A DNA stretch of 53,708 bases from an uncultured Alistipes sp. (GCA_900542505.1 UQNV01000012.1:1-53708); one strand, 5' to 3'. Shown: positions 35,941 to 44,991, counted from the first letter of the stretch. Made by a program: numbers and translations. Notes: generated by a model not told the origin, from the sequence alone.

Positions 35941-37959
35941 ATGAAAAAAAACCTACCAATTCCCGTTACCATGACATTCCTTGGCGTTGCATTGGCTTCG
36001 TGTGCGGAGCAGCCGAAAGGCGAGGCACCCTGGGTGGTCGACCGTTTCGACGACATCAAGGTGATTCGTTACGAAGTCCCCGGCTTCGAGCAGCTGCCGC
36101 TCGAGCAGAAGGAGCTGATTTATTACCTGGCCGAGGCGGCCAAGTGCGGCCGTGACATCCTCTACGACCAGAACTTCAAGTATAACCTGGCGGTGCGCCG
36201 TACGCTGGAGACCGTCTACGAGCACTTCGAGGGCGACCGTACGACGCCCGAATGGAAGGCGCTGGAGAAGTACCTCAAGAAGGTGTGGTTCGCCAACGGC
36301 ATCCACCATCACTATTCGAACGACAAGTTCGTGCCCGAGTTTACGGAGGGCTACCTGCTTGACGTCATCGAGACGATTCCCGAGGAGCGTTTCGGCGAGC
36401 TGAACGCCCTGCGCGGCGAGGTGTGCAAGGCGATTTTCGACCCGACACTCTATAAGACGCAGCTCAACCAGACGGCGGGCGAGGACCTCGTGACCACCTC
36501 GTCGAACAACTTCTACGAGGGTGTTACCCAGGCCGAAGTCGAGCAGTTCTATGCCGATATGGCCGACCCCAACGACCCGGAGCCCATCTCCTACGGCCTC
36601 AATTCGAAGCTGGTGAAGGAGAACGGCAAGGTGTGCGAACGCGTCTGGAAGGTGGGCGGCATGTACTCGCCCGCCATCGAGCGGATTGTCTACTGGCTCG
36701 AGAAGGCCGAGGCTGTGGCTCAGGAGCCCCAGAAGACGAACATTGCCGCGCTGATTTCCTACTACCGCACGGGTGACCTGCGCGAGTTCGACCGCTTCAA
36801 CATCGGTTGGGTGCGCGATACGGTCTCGAACGTCGACTTCGTCAACGGCTTTATCGAGGATTACGGCGACCCGCTGGGCCGCAAGGCTTCGTGGGAGGCG
36901 ATTGTCAACTTCGTCGACTCGACGGCCAGCCACCGCACGACGGTCATCTCGGAGAACGCCCAGTGGTTCGAGGACCACTCGCCCGTGGCTTCCGAGTACC
37001 GCAAGAAGCAGGTGAAGGGCGTATCGGCCAAGGTCATCACCGTGGCGATGCTCGGCGGCGACTGCTATCCCGCAACGCCCATCGGCATCAACCTGCCCAA
37101 CGCCGACTGGATTCGCAAGGAGCATGGCTCGAAGTCGGTGACCATCGACAACATCACCTATGCCTATGACATGGCGGCCCATGGCAATGGCTTCAACGAG
37201 GAGTTTGTCCTGCGTGCCGAGGACCGCGAGCGGATGGACCGCTACGGCAAATTGGCCGATGACCTGCACACCGACCTGCACGAGTGCCTCGGCCACGGCT
37301 CGGGCCAGCTGGCTCCGGGCGTGAAGGGCAGCGAGCTGAAGAGCTACGGCTCGACGCTCGAGGAGGCGCGTGCCGACCTCTTCGGACTCTACTATCTGGG
37401 TGACCCCAAGATGGTCGAGCTGGGACTCGTTCCCTCGTTCGATGTGGCAAAGGCCGGCTATGCCAAGTATATTCTCAACGGTATGATGACCCAGCTGGCG
37501 CGCATCGAGCCCGGCAAGAACGTCGAGGAGTCGCACATGCGCAACCGCAAGCTCATCTCGGAGTGGTGCTACGAGCAGGGCAAGGCCGACAATGTCATCG
37601 AGTGGGTCAAGAAGGACGGCAAGAGCTACGTGGTGGTGAACGACTTCGAGAAGCTGCGCGAGCTCTTCGGCCGCATGCTGGGTGAAATCCAGCGCATCAA
37701 GTCCGAGGGCGACTACGAGGCGGGTCGCGAACTGGTGGAGCGCTATGCCGTCAAGGTCGACCCCACGCTTCATGGCGAGGTGCTCGAGCGCTATGCGGCG
37801 CTCAACATCGAGCCCTACGGCGGGTTTGTCAATCCCGAGTTCGAACTGGTCGAGCAGGACGGCAAGGTGGTCGACGTGAAGATTTCCTACCCGAACAACT
37901 ACGTCGAGCAGATGCTTGGCTATTCGAAGAATTACTCCTACCTGCCCAACATCAACTGA
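35941..37959 (+). CDS. dipeptidyl-peptidase III (M49), predicted lipoprotein
   Basis: A zinc exopeptidase that removes dipeptides from the N-terminus of oligopeptides. The 672-residue protein starts MKKNLPIPVTMTFLGVALASCAEQ; LASC is a lipobox, so it should be exported and lipid-anchored, unlike the cytosolic eukaryotic enzyme. The M49 motifs are His447-Glu448-Cys-Leu-Gly-His452 (HECLGH) and Glu474-Glu475-Ala-Arg-Ala-Asp479 (EEARAD), supplying two His and one Glu for zinc. In-frame Mets upstream (35875, 35893, 35920) would spoil the signal peptide and the first lies in the -7 box. It is a single gene. Confidence 0.94.
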   Translation: MKKNLPIPVTMTFLGVALASCAEQPKGEAPWVVDRFDDIKVIRYEVPGFEQLPLEQKELIYYLAEAAKCGRDILYDQNFKYNLAVRRTLETVYEHFEGDRTTPEWKALEKYLKKVWFANGIHHHYSNDKFVPEFTEGYLLDVIETIPEERFGELNALRGEVCKAIFDPTLYKTQLNQTAGEDLVTTSSNNFYEGVTQAEVEQFYADMADPNDPEPISYGLNSKLVKENGKVCERVWKVGGMYSPAIERIVYWLEKAEAVAQEPQKTNIAALISYYRTGDLREFDRFNIGWVRDTVSNVDFVNGFIEDYGDPLGRKASWEAIVNFVDSTASHRTTVISENAQWFEDHSPVASEYRKKQVKGVSAKVITVAMLGGDCYPATPIGINLPNADWIRKEHGSKSVTIDNITYAYDMAAHGNGFNEEFVLRAEDRERMDRYGKLADDLHTDLHECLGHGSGQLAPGVKGSELKSYGSTLEEARADLFGLYYLGDPKMVELGLVPSFDVAKAGYAKYILNGMMTQLARIEPGKNVEESHMRNRKLISEWCYEQGKADNVIEWVKKDGKSYVVVNDFEKLRELFGRMLGEIQRIKSEGDYEAGRELVERYAVKVDPTLHGEVLERYAALNIEPYGGFVNPEFELVEQDGKVVDVKISYPNNYVEQMLGYSKNYSYLPNIN

Positions 37960-38020
37960 TGCACGGAGCGTGGTGAGACAGGACGCCGCTTCGGCCGTCC
38001 GTCCGCCATCTGGCGACACC

Positions 38021-38052
38021 GGGGTGCCCCCTTTCGGGGGCGCCCTTTTTTT
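38021..38052 (+). terminator. rho-independent terminator after DPP III
   Basis: GGGTGCCCCC/GGGGGCGCCC, 10 bp with one wobble and a TTTC-type loop, followed by seven T residues. It is 62 bases past the stop codon. Confidence 0.9.
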
Positions 38053-38298
38053 GTGCCGGACGCTCCTCTGCCCGATACCGCGTGGGGCGGGGATTCCGCT
38101 GCGCACGCTGGGTGATGGTATCTTCGGAGGGGACGGAGACCCTCTCCCGCCCCCGAACGTCAAAGCCCTCCCGGCCGGGGTCGGCAACTTTGGCGGCGAT
38201 TCGGGTCACGGGCACTCCGATTGTCCGAGCGCCGACCCGGTCGTCAGCCGGCGGCTTTGCGCCTTTGCCGGCGGAAGTGGTGCGGAGCGGAGCGGAAC

Positions 38299-38331
38299 GA
38301 AAAAGGGCGTATCCGTCGAACGGATACGCCC
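38299..38331 (-). terminator. rho-independent terminator after rubredoxin
   Basis: GGGCGTATCCG/CGGATACGCCC, 11 bp with a five-base loop; on the minus strand it is followed by TTTTTCG. It lies 37 bases beyond the rubredoxin stop and ends the M23-ispD-PH-rubredoxin cluster. Confidence 0.9.
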
Positions 38332-38367
38332 GTGGGGCCGTTGTATGCAGCCCGGGTCCGAAGCCGG

Positions 38368-38532
38368 TTACTCCTCGACCTCTTCGAACTGGTCCTTGCC
38401 GACGCCGCAGAGCGGGCAAACCCAATCCTCGGGAATCTCCTCGAATGCCGTGCCGGGAGCGATGCCTCCTTCGGGGTCGCCGACTGCCGGGTCATAAATC
38501 CAATCGCATACGGTGCAACGATACTTTTTCAT
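38368..38532 (-). CDS. rubredoxin
   Basis: A 54-residue electron carrier with one iron held by four cysteines: [20 protein letters not shown] has the first Cys-x2-Cys (residues 6 and 9), and [16 protein letters not shown] has the second (39 and 42). The aromatic core residues Tyr4, Trp11, Tyr13 and Trp37 and the [12 protein letters not shown] stretch are standard. In anaerobes rubredoxin passes electrons to peroxide and superoxide reductases or rubrerythrin. None of these is in the window. It lies 65 bases after the PH-domain gene, followed by a strong terminator. Confidence 0.97.
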   Translation of the reverse strand: MKKYRCTVCDWIYDPAVGDPEGGIAPGTAFEEIPEDWVCPLCGVGKDQFEEVEE

Positions 38533-38597
38533 CTTCTTGTGATTTTTAAAGGTTTGTAAATGAGTGTCTCTTGTCTCGTGTGTCGCGGCCCGCGGAG

Positions 38598-39191
38598 CTA
38601 TTCCGCAGCCTTGTCGCCCGACGGGGCGCGACGTGCCGCCTCGTCGGCAACGCTTTCCTCCCCGTCCTCCTCGTCGTCATCCTCTTCGCGGCGGTTTCCG
38701 TCGGGCGGCGTGAGCTCGGCCACCAGGCGGTCCGCTTCGGAGCAGGAGACGAAGAGCCGCTCCTCGTAGATGTCGGTTATCTCGACGAAATTGCGCCATT
38801 CGGAGGCGTAGAGCTTCACCCGCTCGAACCGGCGCAGGTCGAGGTAATGTCCGTAGTAGCCGAAGAATCCGTAGCCGCCGAAGAGCGGGATGAACCACTT
38901 CATGCGGCGGTTGTCGACACGGCGTACGGCGGCAATCTCCTCGCGGCGCACCTCGGTGATGTCGAGCAGGCAGCGCACCTCGACCTTCTCCTCCGTAACG
39001 ACAATCCGGCGCGGAATCGAGAGCGCCATCAATGCGATGAGCGCAACGACGCACGAGGTGAACCATGCCGAGATGAATCCGCCGGCATAGAGGTGATAGA
39101 GCAGCCATCCCAGCAGGATAAACATCCCGATGAAGGCGGCTGCACGGTAGTACATCACCCGGCCGAAGCGGTATTTGTAGATGCTTTCCAT
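38598..39191 (-). CDS. membrane protein with bacterial PH-like domain, unknown role
   Basis: A 197-residue protein, [31 protein letters not shown]. Two hydrophobic helices (residues ~15-38 and 40-60) lead to a cytoplasmic PH-like region ([31 protein letters not shown] to [26 protein letters not shown]), as in the bacterial PH families. The last 35 residues form an acidic tail ([18 protein letters not shown]). It follows ispD by 15 bases and is presumably in its transcript. I know of no assigned function for such proteins. Confidence 0.82.
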   Translation of the reverse strand: MESIYKYRFGRVMYYRAAAFIGMFILLGWLLYHLYAGGFISAWFTSCVVALIALMALSIPRRIVVTEEKVEVRCLLDITEVRREEIAAVRRVDNRRMKWFIPLFGGYGFFGYYGHYLDLRRFERVKLYASEWRNFVEITDIYEERLFVSCSEADRLVAELTPPDGNRREEDDDEEDGEESVADEAARRAPSGDKAAE

Positions 39192-39206
39192 CGGATTTGC
39201 AGTGGC

Positions 39207-39953
39207 TTATTGGCGCAGCCCGTTCCCGGAGACCGTTCCGTCGGTCCCTTTGTCCTCCACACCGGAAGAGCGCTCGGCGTCGGCTTCGCGCATCTCGATG
39301 AGTGCCGCGGCCAGCGCCAGGTCCTCGCGCGTGGTGATTTTCAGATTGGCGCGTTCGCCCTCGCAGAGGTGAATCGGACACCCCGAAGCCTCGACCACCG
39401 AGGCGTCGTCGGTGAATTCGGGTCGGTAATCGACCCGGTAGGCGTCGCGGAGCAGTTCGCCGCGGAACACCTGGGGAGTCTGGACGATGCGCAGCGTGCG
39501 GCGGTCGACAATGGCCGAGCCTTCGCCCTCCACCCGGCGGAACGAGTCGACCGGAGCCACGACGGGAATCGCCGCTCCGTACCGTTCGGCCGCTTCGAAC
39601 ATGCGGACGATGAGTTCGCGCGAGACGAGCGGGCGTACGCCGTCCTGTACGGCGATGAGCTCCGTCTCGGAGGGCAGGGCGCAGAGTCCGTTGCGGACCG
39701 AATCGAAGCGCTCGCGGCCTCCCGCCACGACCCGGTGCCGGGCGACGTCGAAGCGGGCCGAAAGGTCCCGCCAGTAGGCGATGTGCTCCTCGGGTAGAAC
39801 CACGACCAGTGCCGCCCGCGGCAGCGCCCGGGCGAATGCGTCGATGGTATGTGCCAGCACGGGGCGGTTCCCCAGGAAGAGGAACTGTTTGGGAATGCTG
39901 CTTCCCATCCGGTGGCCGCTGCCGCCTGCCACGATGATTACGCCTGTTGTCAT
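39207..39953 (-). CDS. ispD: 2-C-methyl-D-erythritol 4-phosphate cytidylyltransferase
   Basis: Third step of the MEP pathway to isoprenoid precursors: joins MEP and CTP to CDP-ME. The 248-residue protein starts MTTGVIIVAGGSGHRMGSSIPKQFLFLGNRPV, the nucleotidyltransferase signature with the phosphate-binding loop. VAVQDGVRPLVSREL-like IAVQDGVRPLVSREL supplies the metal-binding Asp, and EFTDDASVVEASGCPI is the late conserved region. ispE, the next enzyme of the pathway, is at the window's far end. It follows the M23 gene by 65 bases. Confidence 0.97.
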   Translation of the reverse strand: MTTGVIIVAGGSGHRMGSSIPKQFLFLGNRPVLAHTIDAFARALPRAALVVVLPEEHIAYWRDLSARFDVARHRVVAGGRERFDSVRNGLCALPSETELIAVQDGVRPLVSRELIVRMFEAAERYGAAIPVVAPVDSFRRVEGEGSAIVDRRTLRIVQTPQVFRGELLRDAYRVDYRPEFTDDASVVEASGCPIHLCEGERANLKITTREDLALAAALIEMREADAERSSGVEDKGTDGTVSGNGLRQ

Positions 39954-40018
39954 TCGTGTGTTGGTGTCTGAAAATTCCGTGCCGCACAACGGTGCGTTAC
40001 GCTTCGTTTGTCCTGCGT

Positions 40019-41377
40019 TCAGCTCTTTTTCGTTCCCGATTGAGCCTCCGCAGCCTCACTCTTCTGCTCCTTGCCGGCCGGCGTGCCCAACTCGCGGGCG
40101 ACGAAGCCTTCGGGGATGACAATCGAGTCGAGCTGCACGATGCGCTCCTCGGCGGGTACATCGCCGTTGAGCTCGGCCATGATGCGGTCGCGTATGAACT
40201 CGAATTCGGCGCGGTTGTCCTTCGAAATCGGTTCCGACGGCTCCTGCGGGATGGTGAGCGGGTTGATGGGCTTGCCGTTGCGCCAAACGCGGTAGTCGAG
40301 GTGCGGCCCCGTCGAGGCTCCGGTCGAACCCACGTAGCCGATAAGCTGGCCCTGCGTCACGTGCTTGCCCTGGGCGATGCCCTTGGCGAAGCCGCTCAGG
40401 TGGAGATATCCGGTCATCATGTTGCCCGGGTGTTTGATTTTGAGCGTGTTGCCACCGCCGCCGCCCCAGCCCTTGAAGACTACGACGCCGTCAGCCACCG
40501 CATGTACGGGTGTGCCCTTCGGTGCGGCGTAGTCGACGCCCGTGTGCGGACGGTAGACCTTGTAGATGGGGTGCTTGCGGGCGTAGGTGAATTTCGAACT
40601 GATGCGCGTATACTTGAGCGGAGCCTTGAGCATCTGTTTGCGCAGGCTGCCGCCATCGGCCTCCCAGTATTGGATTTTGCCGCCCTGGCGGAACGGGATG
40701 GCGTAGTACTCCTTGCCGCCGTGGTCGAACCGTGCGCCCCAGATGCGGCCGATGCCTACCGATACCGAATCATCGATGAAGCGTTCGTCGTAAATCACCG
40801 TGAAGCTGTCGCCCTTCTGGATGCCGAAGAAGTCGACCGTCCACTGGTAGATATCCTCCAGTTCGGCGGCCAGCGCATAGGGCAGGTTCTTCTCCATGAT
40901 GGAACCCCAGAGCGAGGAGCTGATGACGGCGCTCTTCTTGGTGCGGCGCGTGGTGAATTCCTTCTCGCCCGTACGGACACTCACCGAGTCGCCGTGAAAA
41001 CCGAAGACGACATAATCGGAGAGGCTGCGTTCGTAGGCCAGGTAGTCGAGGTGGGGGGCATAGAGCGAATCCTCGTGGATGAAGGCGACGTATTTCTGTC
41101 CGGCGCGGATGTTGCGCAAGGGGAAGGTCTTTTCGGAGGCCTTGTCCAGCCGGTCGATGGCAACGGCCGATATGCCGTAGCGGTTGAGAATCTTGCCCAT
41201 TGTTTCGCCCTGGGCCACCTCGCCCTCTTCGAGCCGGTAGTCGTCGGCGATGATGCCGTAGCGGATATCGTGCAGGGTTTCGGTCTCGGCCTCCTCGGCC
41301 GACGGAGTCTGGTTGCGGTCGCACGATGCCGTCGCAAGCAGCGCGAGTGCGCAGAATGTAAGTCGGAATTGTTTCAT
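40019..41377 (-). CDS. M23 family peptidoglycan endopeptidase, lipoprotein
   Basis: Probably cuts peptidoglycan cross-links in the periplasm during growth. The 452-residue protein starts MKQFRLTFCALALLATASCD with lipidated Cys19. Residues ~35-250 are a regulatory region that begins with a LysM/OapA-like part (VAQGETMGKILNRYGISAVAI). The M23 domain (~260-400) has His278 and Asp282 (HTGVDYAAPKGTPV), His326 (GYLHLSGF) and His359 in GPHLDYRVW. The usual HxH reads His359-Leu-Asp361, so the third zinc ligand is Asp. The Gly-rich loop GWGGGGGN is typical. It heads a run with ispD. Confidence 0.93.
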   Translation of the reverse strand: MKQFRLTFCALALLATASCDRNQTPSAEEAETETLHDIRYGIIADDYRLEEGEVAQGETMGKILNRYGISAVAIDRLDKASEKTFPLRNIRAGQKYVAFIHEDSLYAPHLDYLAYERSLSDYVVFGFHGDSVSVRTGEKEFTTRRTKKSAVISSSLWGSIMEKNLPYALAAELEDIYQWTVDFFGIQKGDSFTVIYDERFIDDSVSVGIGRIWGARFDHGGKEYYAIPFRQGGKIQYWEADGGSLRKQMLKAPLKYTRISSKFTYARKHPIYKVYRPHTGVDYAAPKGTPVHAVADGVVVFKGWGGGGGNTLKIKHPGNMMTGYLHLSGFAKGIAQGKHVTQGQLIGYVGSTGASTGPHLDYRVWRNGKPINPLTIPQEPSEPISKDNRAEFEFIRDRIMAELNGDVPAEERIVQLDSIVIPEGFVARELGTPAGKEQKSEAAEAQSGTKKS

Positions 41378-41386
41378 AGATGCGAA

Positions 41387-41394
41387 CAAAGATA
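41387..41394 (-). promoter_or_regulatory. -7 element very close to the M23 start codon
   Basis: TATCTTTG on the minus strand; only nine bases lie between it and the ATG at 41377, so the transcript would begin about 3-6 bases before the start codon. The signal peptide fixes that ATG. No clear -33 TTG is visible. Confidence 0.5.
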
Positions 41395-41465
41395 GTGAAA
41401 AAAACGGATTTCCGCCTCATTTTATTGCCCGTTTCTCGTTTCGGGAGAGTTTTGTCGGGTTTTGT

Positions 41466-41496
41466 TTTGCGGTCCGGGGATTTATTCCTACCTTTG
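41466..41496 (+). promoter_or_regulatory. lpxK promoter
   Basis: TTTG (41466-41469), 19-bp spacer, TACCTTTG (41489-41496). It lies 37 bases before the lpxK ATG and rules out an in-frame TTG at 41501 as the start. Confidence 0.75.
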
Positions 41497-41533
41497 AAAA
41501 TTGGAAAACCGTGCATCTAAACGAATCGCCGAA

Positions 41534-42577
41534 ATGGTCAAATTTCTGCTCGCACCAGCCTCCTGGCTCTACCGGATAGGCGTGACGCTGCGTCACCGTC
41601 TGTTCGACTGGGGTGTGCTCAAGAGCGAGAAGTTCGATATTCCGATTATCTGCATCGGCAACATTACGGTCGGCGGCACGGGCAAGACTCCGATGGCCGA
41701 GATGGTTATCGGTTACATGTCGCAGATGCACCGTGTGGCGCTTCTTTCGCGCGGTTACGGGCGCCGGACGAAAGGTTATCTCGAGGTGTCGGCTTCGTCC
41801 CATTACCGCGATGTGGGCGATGAGCCGCTGCAAATCAAGCGCAAGTATCCCGATACGGTGGTGGTGGTCTGCGAAAAGCGGGCCGACGGCATCCGCCGCA
41901 TCCGTGAGGAGCATCCCGAGGTAGACCTCATCATCATGGACGACGGTTTCCAGCATCGTTATGTCGAGCCGAAAATCAATATCGTGATGGTCGACGCCAC
42001 GCGCCCCATCCAGCACGACCGGATGCTTCCGGCCGGCACGCTGCGCGACCTGCCGGAGACGTTGCACCGAGCCCATTACTTCATCGTGACGAAGTGCCCC
42101 GAGAAGATGGCTCCCATTGACCGGCGCATTCTGCGCAAGGTGCTCATCCAGGTGGCCTACCAGAAGGTCTATTTCACCCGCTTCGAGAGCTTCATGCCCC
42201 AGCCGCTCTTCGCGGGCGAAGCGCTCGCCCCGTCGCCCGCACCCGGTGGCAAGGTCATTGCACTGTCGGGAATCGGCAATCCGAAACCCTTTGTCGCCTC
42301 GTTGCGCGAATATTACGATGTAGTCGGGGAGGTGTCGCTCGATGACCATCATGTATATAAGGTGCGCGACATGTCGATGCTTGCCCGCATGGTGGGGGAG
42401 TGTCCCGAAGCCTCGATTGTCACTACGGAAAAGGATGCGGTCAAGATGACAGGCAGCTCGAAGATTCCCGAAGCGGTGCGCCGAAGACTGTATTATATGC
42501 CCATAAATATTTCATTCATAGAGGATTCGGCAACGGATTTTCTGCAAAAACTCGAAGAAGATGTTAGAGGAAATTAA
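41534..42577 (+). CDS. lpxK: tetraacyldisaccharide 4'-kinase
   Basis: Phosphorylates the 4' position of the lipid A disaccharide precursor at the inner membrane, giving lipid IV-A, to which Kdo is then added. The 347-residue protein starts [27 protein letters not shown] (membrane-associating N-terminal helix). It has the P-loop in [18 protein letters not shown] (about residues 40-57), [11 protein letters not shown], and the conserved [12 protein letters not shown] with its catalytic Asp. The last 17 bases overlap punA. Together with kdsABD elsewhere in the window it supports lipopolysaccharide synthesis. Confidence 0.97.
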   Translation: MVKFLLAPASWLYRIGVTLRHRLFDWGVLKSEKFDIPIICIGNITVGGTGKTPMAEMVIGYMSQMHRVALLSRGYGRRTKGYLEVSASSHYRDVGDEPLQIKRKYPDTVVVVCEKRADGIRRIREEHPEVDLIIMDDGFQHRYVEPKINIVMVDATRPIQHDRMLPAGTLRDLPETLHRAHYFIVTKCPEKMAPIDRRILRKVLIQVAYQKVYFTRFESFMPQPLFAGEALAPSPAPGGKVIALSGIGNPKPFVASLREYYDVVGEVSLDDHHVYKVRDMSMLARMVGECPEASIVTTEKDAVKMTGSSKIPEAVRRRLYYMPINISFIEDSATDFLQKLEEDVRGN

Positions 42578-43367
42578 AAAGACGGCAGCCTTCCTGGAGC
42601 AGGCGACCGAGTCGTTCCGCCCCGAGGTGGGGATTATTCTTGGAACCGGACTGGGCGATTTCGCCGAGCAAATCGACACGAAATATGCCATCGATTACCA
42701 CGACATCCCCGGATTCCCCGTTTCGACGGTCGAGGGGCACAAGGGTCGGCTTATTTTCGGCCTGGTCGAAGGGCACCGCGTCGTGGCCATGCAGGGCCGT
42801 TTCCACTACTACGAGGGTTACGGCATGCAGCAGGTGACCTTCCCCGTGCGTGTGATGAAGCTGCTGGGCATCCGCTATCTTTTCGTCTCGAACGCTTCGG
42901 GCGGTATCAATACCTCGTTCCGCGTGGGCGACCTGATGGTCATCACCGACCACATCAACCTGATGCCCAACCCGCTCATCGGTCCCAACATGGCCGAGCT
43001 GGGTCCGCGTTTCCCCGACATGCACAATTGCTACGACCGCGAGCTGATTGCCCGTGCGACGGCCATTGCCGAGGAGGAGCACATCAAGCTGCAGTACGGT
43101 GTCTATGTGGGAGGTACAGGCCCGACCTTTGAGACGCAGGCCGAATACCGCTACTTCAAGGCCATCGGCGGCGATGCGGCGGGCATGTCCACCGTGCCCG
43201 AGGTGATTGTGGCGCGCCACATGTCGGTGCCTGTTTTCGGCATCTCGGTCATCACCAACTGCGGTCTGTCGGACGAGGTGGGCGACCACGAGGACGTGCA
43301 GCGTCAGGGCCGTCAGGCCGGTACGCGCATGGCCGTGCTCTTCAAGCGGATGATTCGCTCGCTGTAG
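42561..43367 (+). CDS. punA: purine nucleoside phosphorylase (trimeric type)
   Basis: Splits guanosine, inosine and related nucleosides with phosphate, for purine salvage. The 268-residue length fits the trimeric PNP family. Typical parts are [15 protein letters not shown] (phosphate loop), [35 protein letters not shown], and [33 protein letters not shown] with the purine-binding Glu and Met. The start lies inside the end of lpxK, giving a 17-base overlap and likely translational coupling. ssb follows after 70 bases. Confidence 0.95.
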   Translation: MLEEIKKTAAFLEQATESFRPEVGIILGTGLGDFAEQIDTKYAIDYHDIPGFPVSTVEGHKGRLIFGLVEGHRVVAMQGRFHYYEGYGMQQVTFPVRVMKLLGIRYLFVSNASGGINTSFRVGDLMVITDHINLMPNPLIGPNMAELGPRFPDMHNCYDRELIARATAIAEEEHIKLQYGVYVGGTGPTFETQAEYRYFKAIGGDAAGMSTVPEVIVARHMSVPVFGISVITNCGLSDEVGDHEDVQRQGRQAGTRMAVLFKRMIRSL

Positions 43368-43437
43368 CGTGCGCGGGACCTCCGCATCGGAGCGGGCGGT
43401 CCGGTCGATTGATTCAAAACAAGTAGAGTATCCATAT

Positions 43438-43935
43438 ATGGTAAACAAGGTAATTCTGATTGGCAACGTGGGGATTGACCCCGAAGTACGCAGCCTCGAA
43501 AACGGAACGAAGGTGGCACGCGTACGTCTGGCGACGACCGAGCGTCTGTTCGACCGTCAGTCGAACGAGGCGAAGGAGCATACCGAATGGCACACCATCA
43601 CGCTGTGGCGCGGTCTGGCCGATGTCGTGGACCGTTACGTGCGCAAGGGTACGCAGCTCTATATCGAGGGACGCCTGCGTACGCGCGAGTGGATGGACAA
43701 GGATGGCAACAAGCGCTATACGACCGAAATTCTGGCCGACACGATGAACCTGCTGGGACGTCGCAGCGACAACCCGGCATCGTCCGAGGGGGCACAGGCT
43801 TACGGCGGTGCGCAGCCCCAGAACAACTCCTACGGTCAGCCGTCGCAGGGCGGTTATGCCCGTCCGGCAGCGGCGCAGCAGCCGGCTCAGGCTCCCGTCA
43901 TGCCCGAGGAGGACCCCGATGACCTGCCGTTCTGA
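43438..43935 (+). CDS. ssb: single-stranded DNA-binding protein
   Basis: Coats single-stranded DNA during replication and repair and recruits partner enzymes. The 165-residue protein begins MVNKVILIGNVGIDPEVRSLENG, with the OB-fold running to about residue 110 (HTEWHTITLWRGLADVVDRYVRKGTQLYIEGRL). A flexible Gln/Gly/Ala-rich linker follows, and the acidic tip EEDPDDLPF ends the protein; this tip is the docking site for partners. The ATG overlaps no neighbour and in-frame upstream codons fall in the gap after punA. Confidence 0.97.
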   Translation: MVNKVILIGNVGIDPEVRSLENGTKVARVRLATTERLFDRQSNEAKEHTEWHTITLWRGLADVVDRYVRKGTQLYIEGRLRTREWMDKDGNKRYTTEILADTMNLLGRRSDNPASSEGAQAYGGAQPQNNSYGQPSQGGYARPAAAQQPAQAPVMPEEDPDDLPF

Positions 43936-43967
43936 CGCATCGGAGGGTTGCAGTAATGTTGCATAAT

Positions 43968-44014
43968 GAGGACGGGCCTCGACTCGATTTTTCGGGATGA
44001 GGCCCGTCCTCTTT
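43968..44014. terminator. bidirectional-looking terminator between ssb and araC-type gene
   Basis: A perfect 13-bp stem, GAGGACGGGCCTC/GAGGCCCGTCCTC, with an 18-base loop that contains a T5 run; TTTG follows on the plus strand. It lies 32 bases after ssb and 40 bases after the end of the convergent regulator. Confidence 0.75.
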
Positions 44015-44053
44015 GTATGATGCTCTCCGTGTGGCCTGCTTGCTGCCGGGGGC

Positions 44054-44938
44054 TCAGCGTGCCGTCTTTTCGCGTCGGAAGCGGAGCGGCGAGCATCCGG
44101 TCTGTCGTACGAAGAATTTGCCGAACGCCGACTGGTCCGAGAAGCCCAGCGTGTCGGCTATCTCCTTGATGTCTAAGTCCGAACAGTTCAACAGTCGCCG
44201 TGCGTCGGAGCAGAGCAGTTCGGCAAGATGGGCCCGGACCGTCCGTCCGGTCACCTGCTTGACAATCCGCGAGAGGTAGGTGGGCGAGATATGAAGCCGC
44301 GCTGCGTAGAATGCGATGTCGTGGGCCGAGCGGTAGTTCTTGACGGCAAGCCGTTTGAAGTTGCGGAAAATCTCGTTGGGCCTTTTGACGAAGGCAGGGG
44401 CGTTTGCCCGATGGCGGTAGAGCAGTTGGGCAGTCTGCAGCAGGTAGAGGCTGCAGAGGTGGCGGAGCATGTCCTCGTCGTAGAGCCCGCCTCCGTTCGG
44501 ATAGAGGAAGAAGAGCGATGCCGTGTGGCGCAGCGCCTCGTATTCAGGTTGTTCGAGATGGACGAGAGCCGTCCGGCCATCACCCATATAGCCCGAGAGT
44601 TGGTTGTAGAGCGGCTGCCCGTCGGGCAGCGTGTCGAAGTAGTCCGGGTCAAGGCTGATACACTCCAGCGCATCGTCTGCGCCCGGGAGCTGCAGTGTCG
44701 CTGTCCGGCTTGGCGAGAGCAGCAGCATATCGCCTTCATGCATGGGATGCTCGCGCTCGTGCTGCTGGATGTCCGGTTCCGCGACGGATATCCGGCCCCC
44801 GGTGCAGAGCACGAAGTGGAATCCCCGTTCGAGCACGATGCTGTGTTCCGGGTCGGTGGGCCCGTTCGTCCGTCCGCAGTAGATGACCGGTATGCCGTTT
44901 GAGACCGGATGCAGAAAGTCGGGCAGAGCTGTTTTCAT
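44054..44938 (-). CDS. AraC-family transcriptional regulator
   Basis: A 294-residue regulator starting MKTALPDFLHPVSNGIPVIYCG. The N-terminal ~160 residues look like a cupin-type ligand domain (HEREHPMHEGDMLLLSPSRTATLQL). The C-terminal ~100 residues are the double helix-turn-helix of AraC/XylS: DIAFYAARLHISPTYLSRIVKQVTGRTVRAHL, then DIKEIADTLGFSDQSAFGKFFVRQTGCSPLRFR. The ligand is unknown. It is divergent from the YczE-like membrane protein gene across 127 bases, which makes that gene the most likely target. A full promoter lies just upstream. Confidence 0.94.
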   Translation of the reverse strand: MKTALPDFLHPVSNGIPVIYCGRTNGPTDPEHSIVLERGFHFVLCTGGRISVAEPDIQQHEREHPMHEGDMLLLSPSRTATLQLPGADDALECISLDPDYFDTLPDGQPLYNQLSGYMGDGRTALVHLEQPEYEALRHTASLFFLYPNGGGLYDEDMLRHLCSLYLLQTAQLLYRHRANAPAFVKRPNEIFRNFKRLAVKNYRSAHDIAFYAARLHISPTYLSRIVKQVTGRTVRAHLAELLCSDARRLLNCSDLDIKEIADTLGFSDQSAFGKFFVRQTGCSPLRFRREKTAR

Positions 44939-44959
44939 CGGGAGGTGCGGTTGATACCA

Positions 44960-44991
44960 TAAAGATAGTGCTTGTTTCGTATTTAACCAAA
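44960..44991 (-). promoter_or_regulatory. promoter of the AraC-type regulator
   Basis: Minus strand: TTTG (44991-44988), 20-bp spacer, TATCTTTA (44967-44960; last base off consensus). The ATG at 44938 is 21 bases downstream. The divergent gene's promoter must lie in the ~75 bases to the right, where GAACTTTG (45032-45039) is a weak candidate. Confidence 0.6.

Larger units (their letters stand above)
37960..38367. other. intergenic region with two terminators and no supported gene
   Basis: About 400 bases between convergent DPP III and rubredoxin genes. Terminators for each lie at 38021-38052 (+) and 38299-38331 (-). The GC-rich ~250 bases between them stay open in several frames but show no family resemblance, no start with a plausible signal, and no RNA structure I recognise. 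Confidence 0.6.

Noticed and set aside
35953..38187. 744-codon open frame opposite DPP III
   Set aside because: Antisense shadow. Its upstream part covers the intergenic terminators, which argues against translation.
38053..38298. Possible small RNA or gene between DPP III and rubredoxin
   Set aside because: It lies between two terminators that face each other and has no promoter box, conserved structure or protein motif that I can see.
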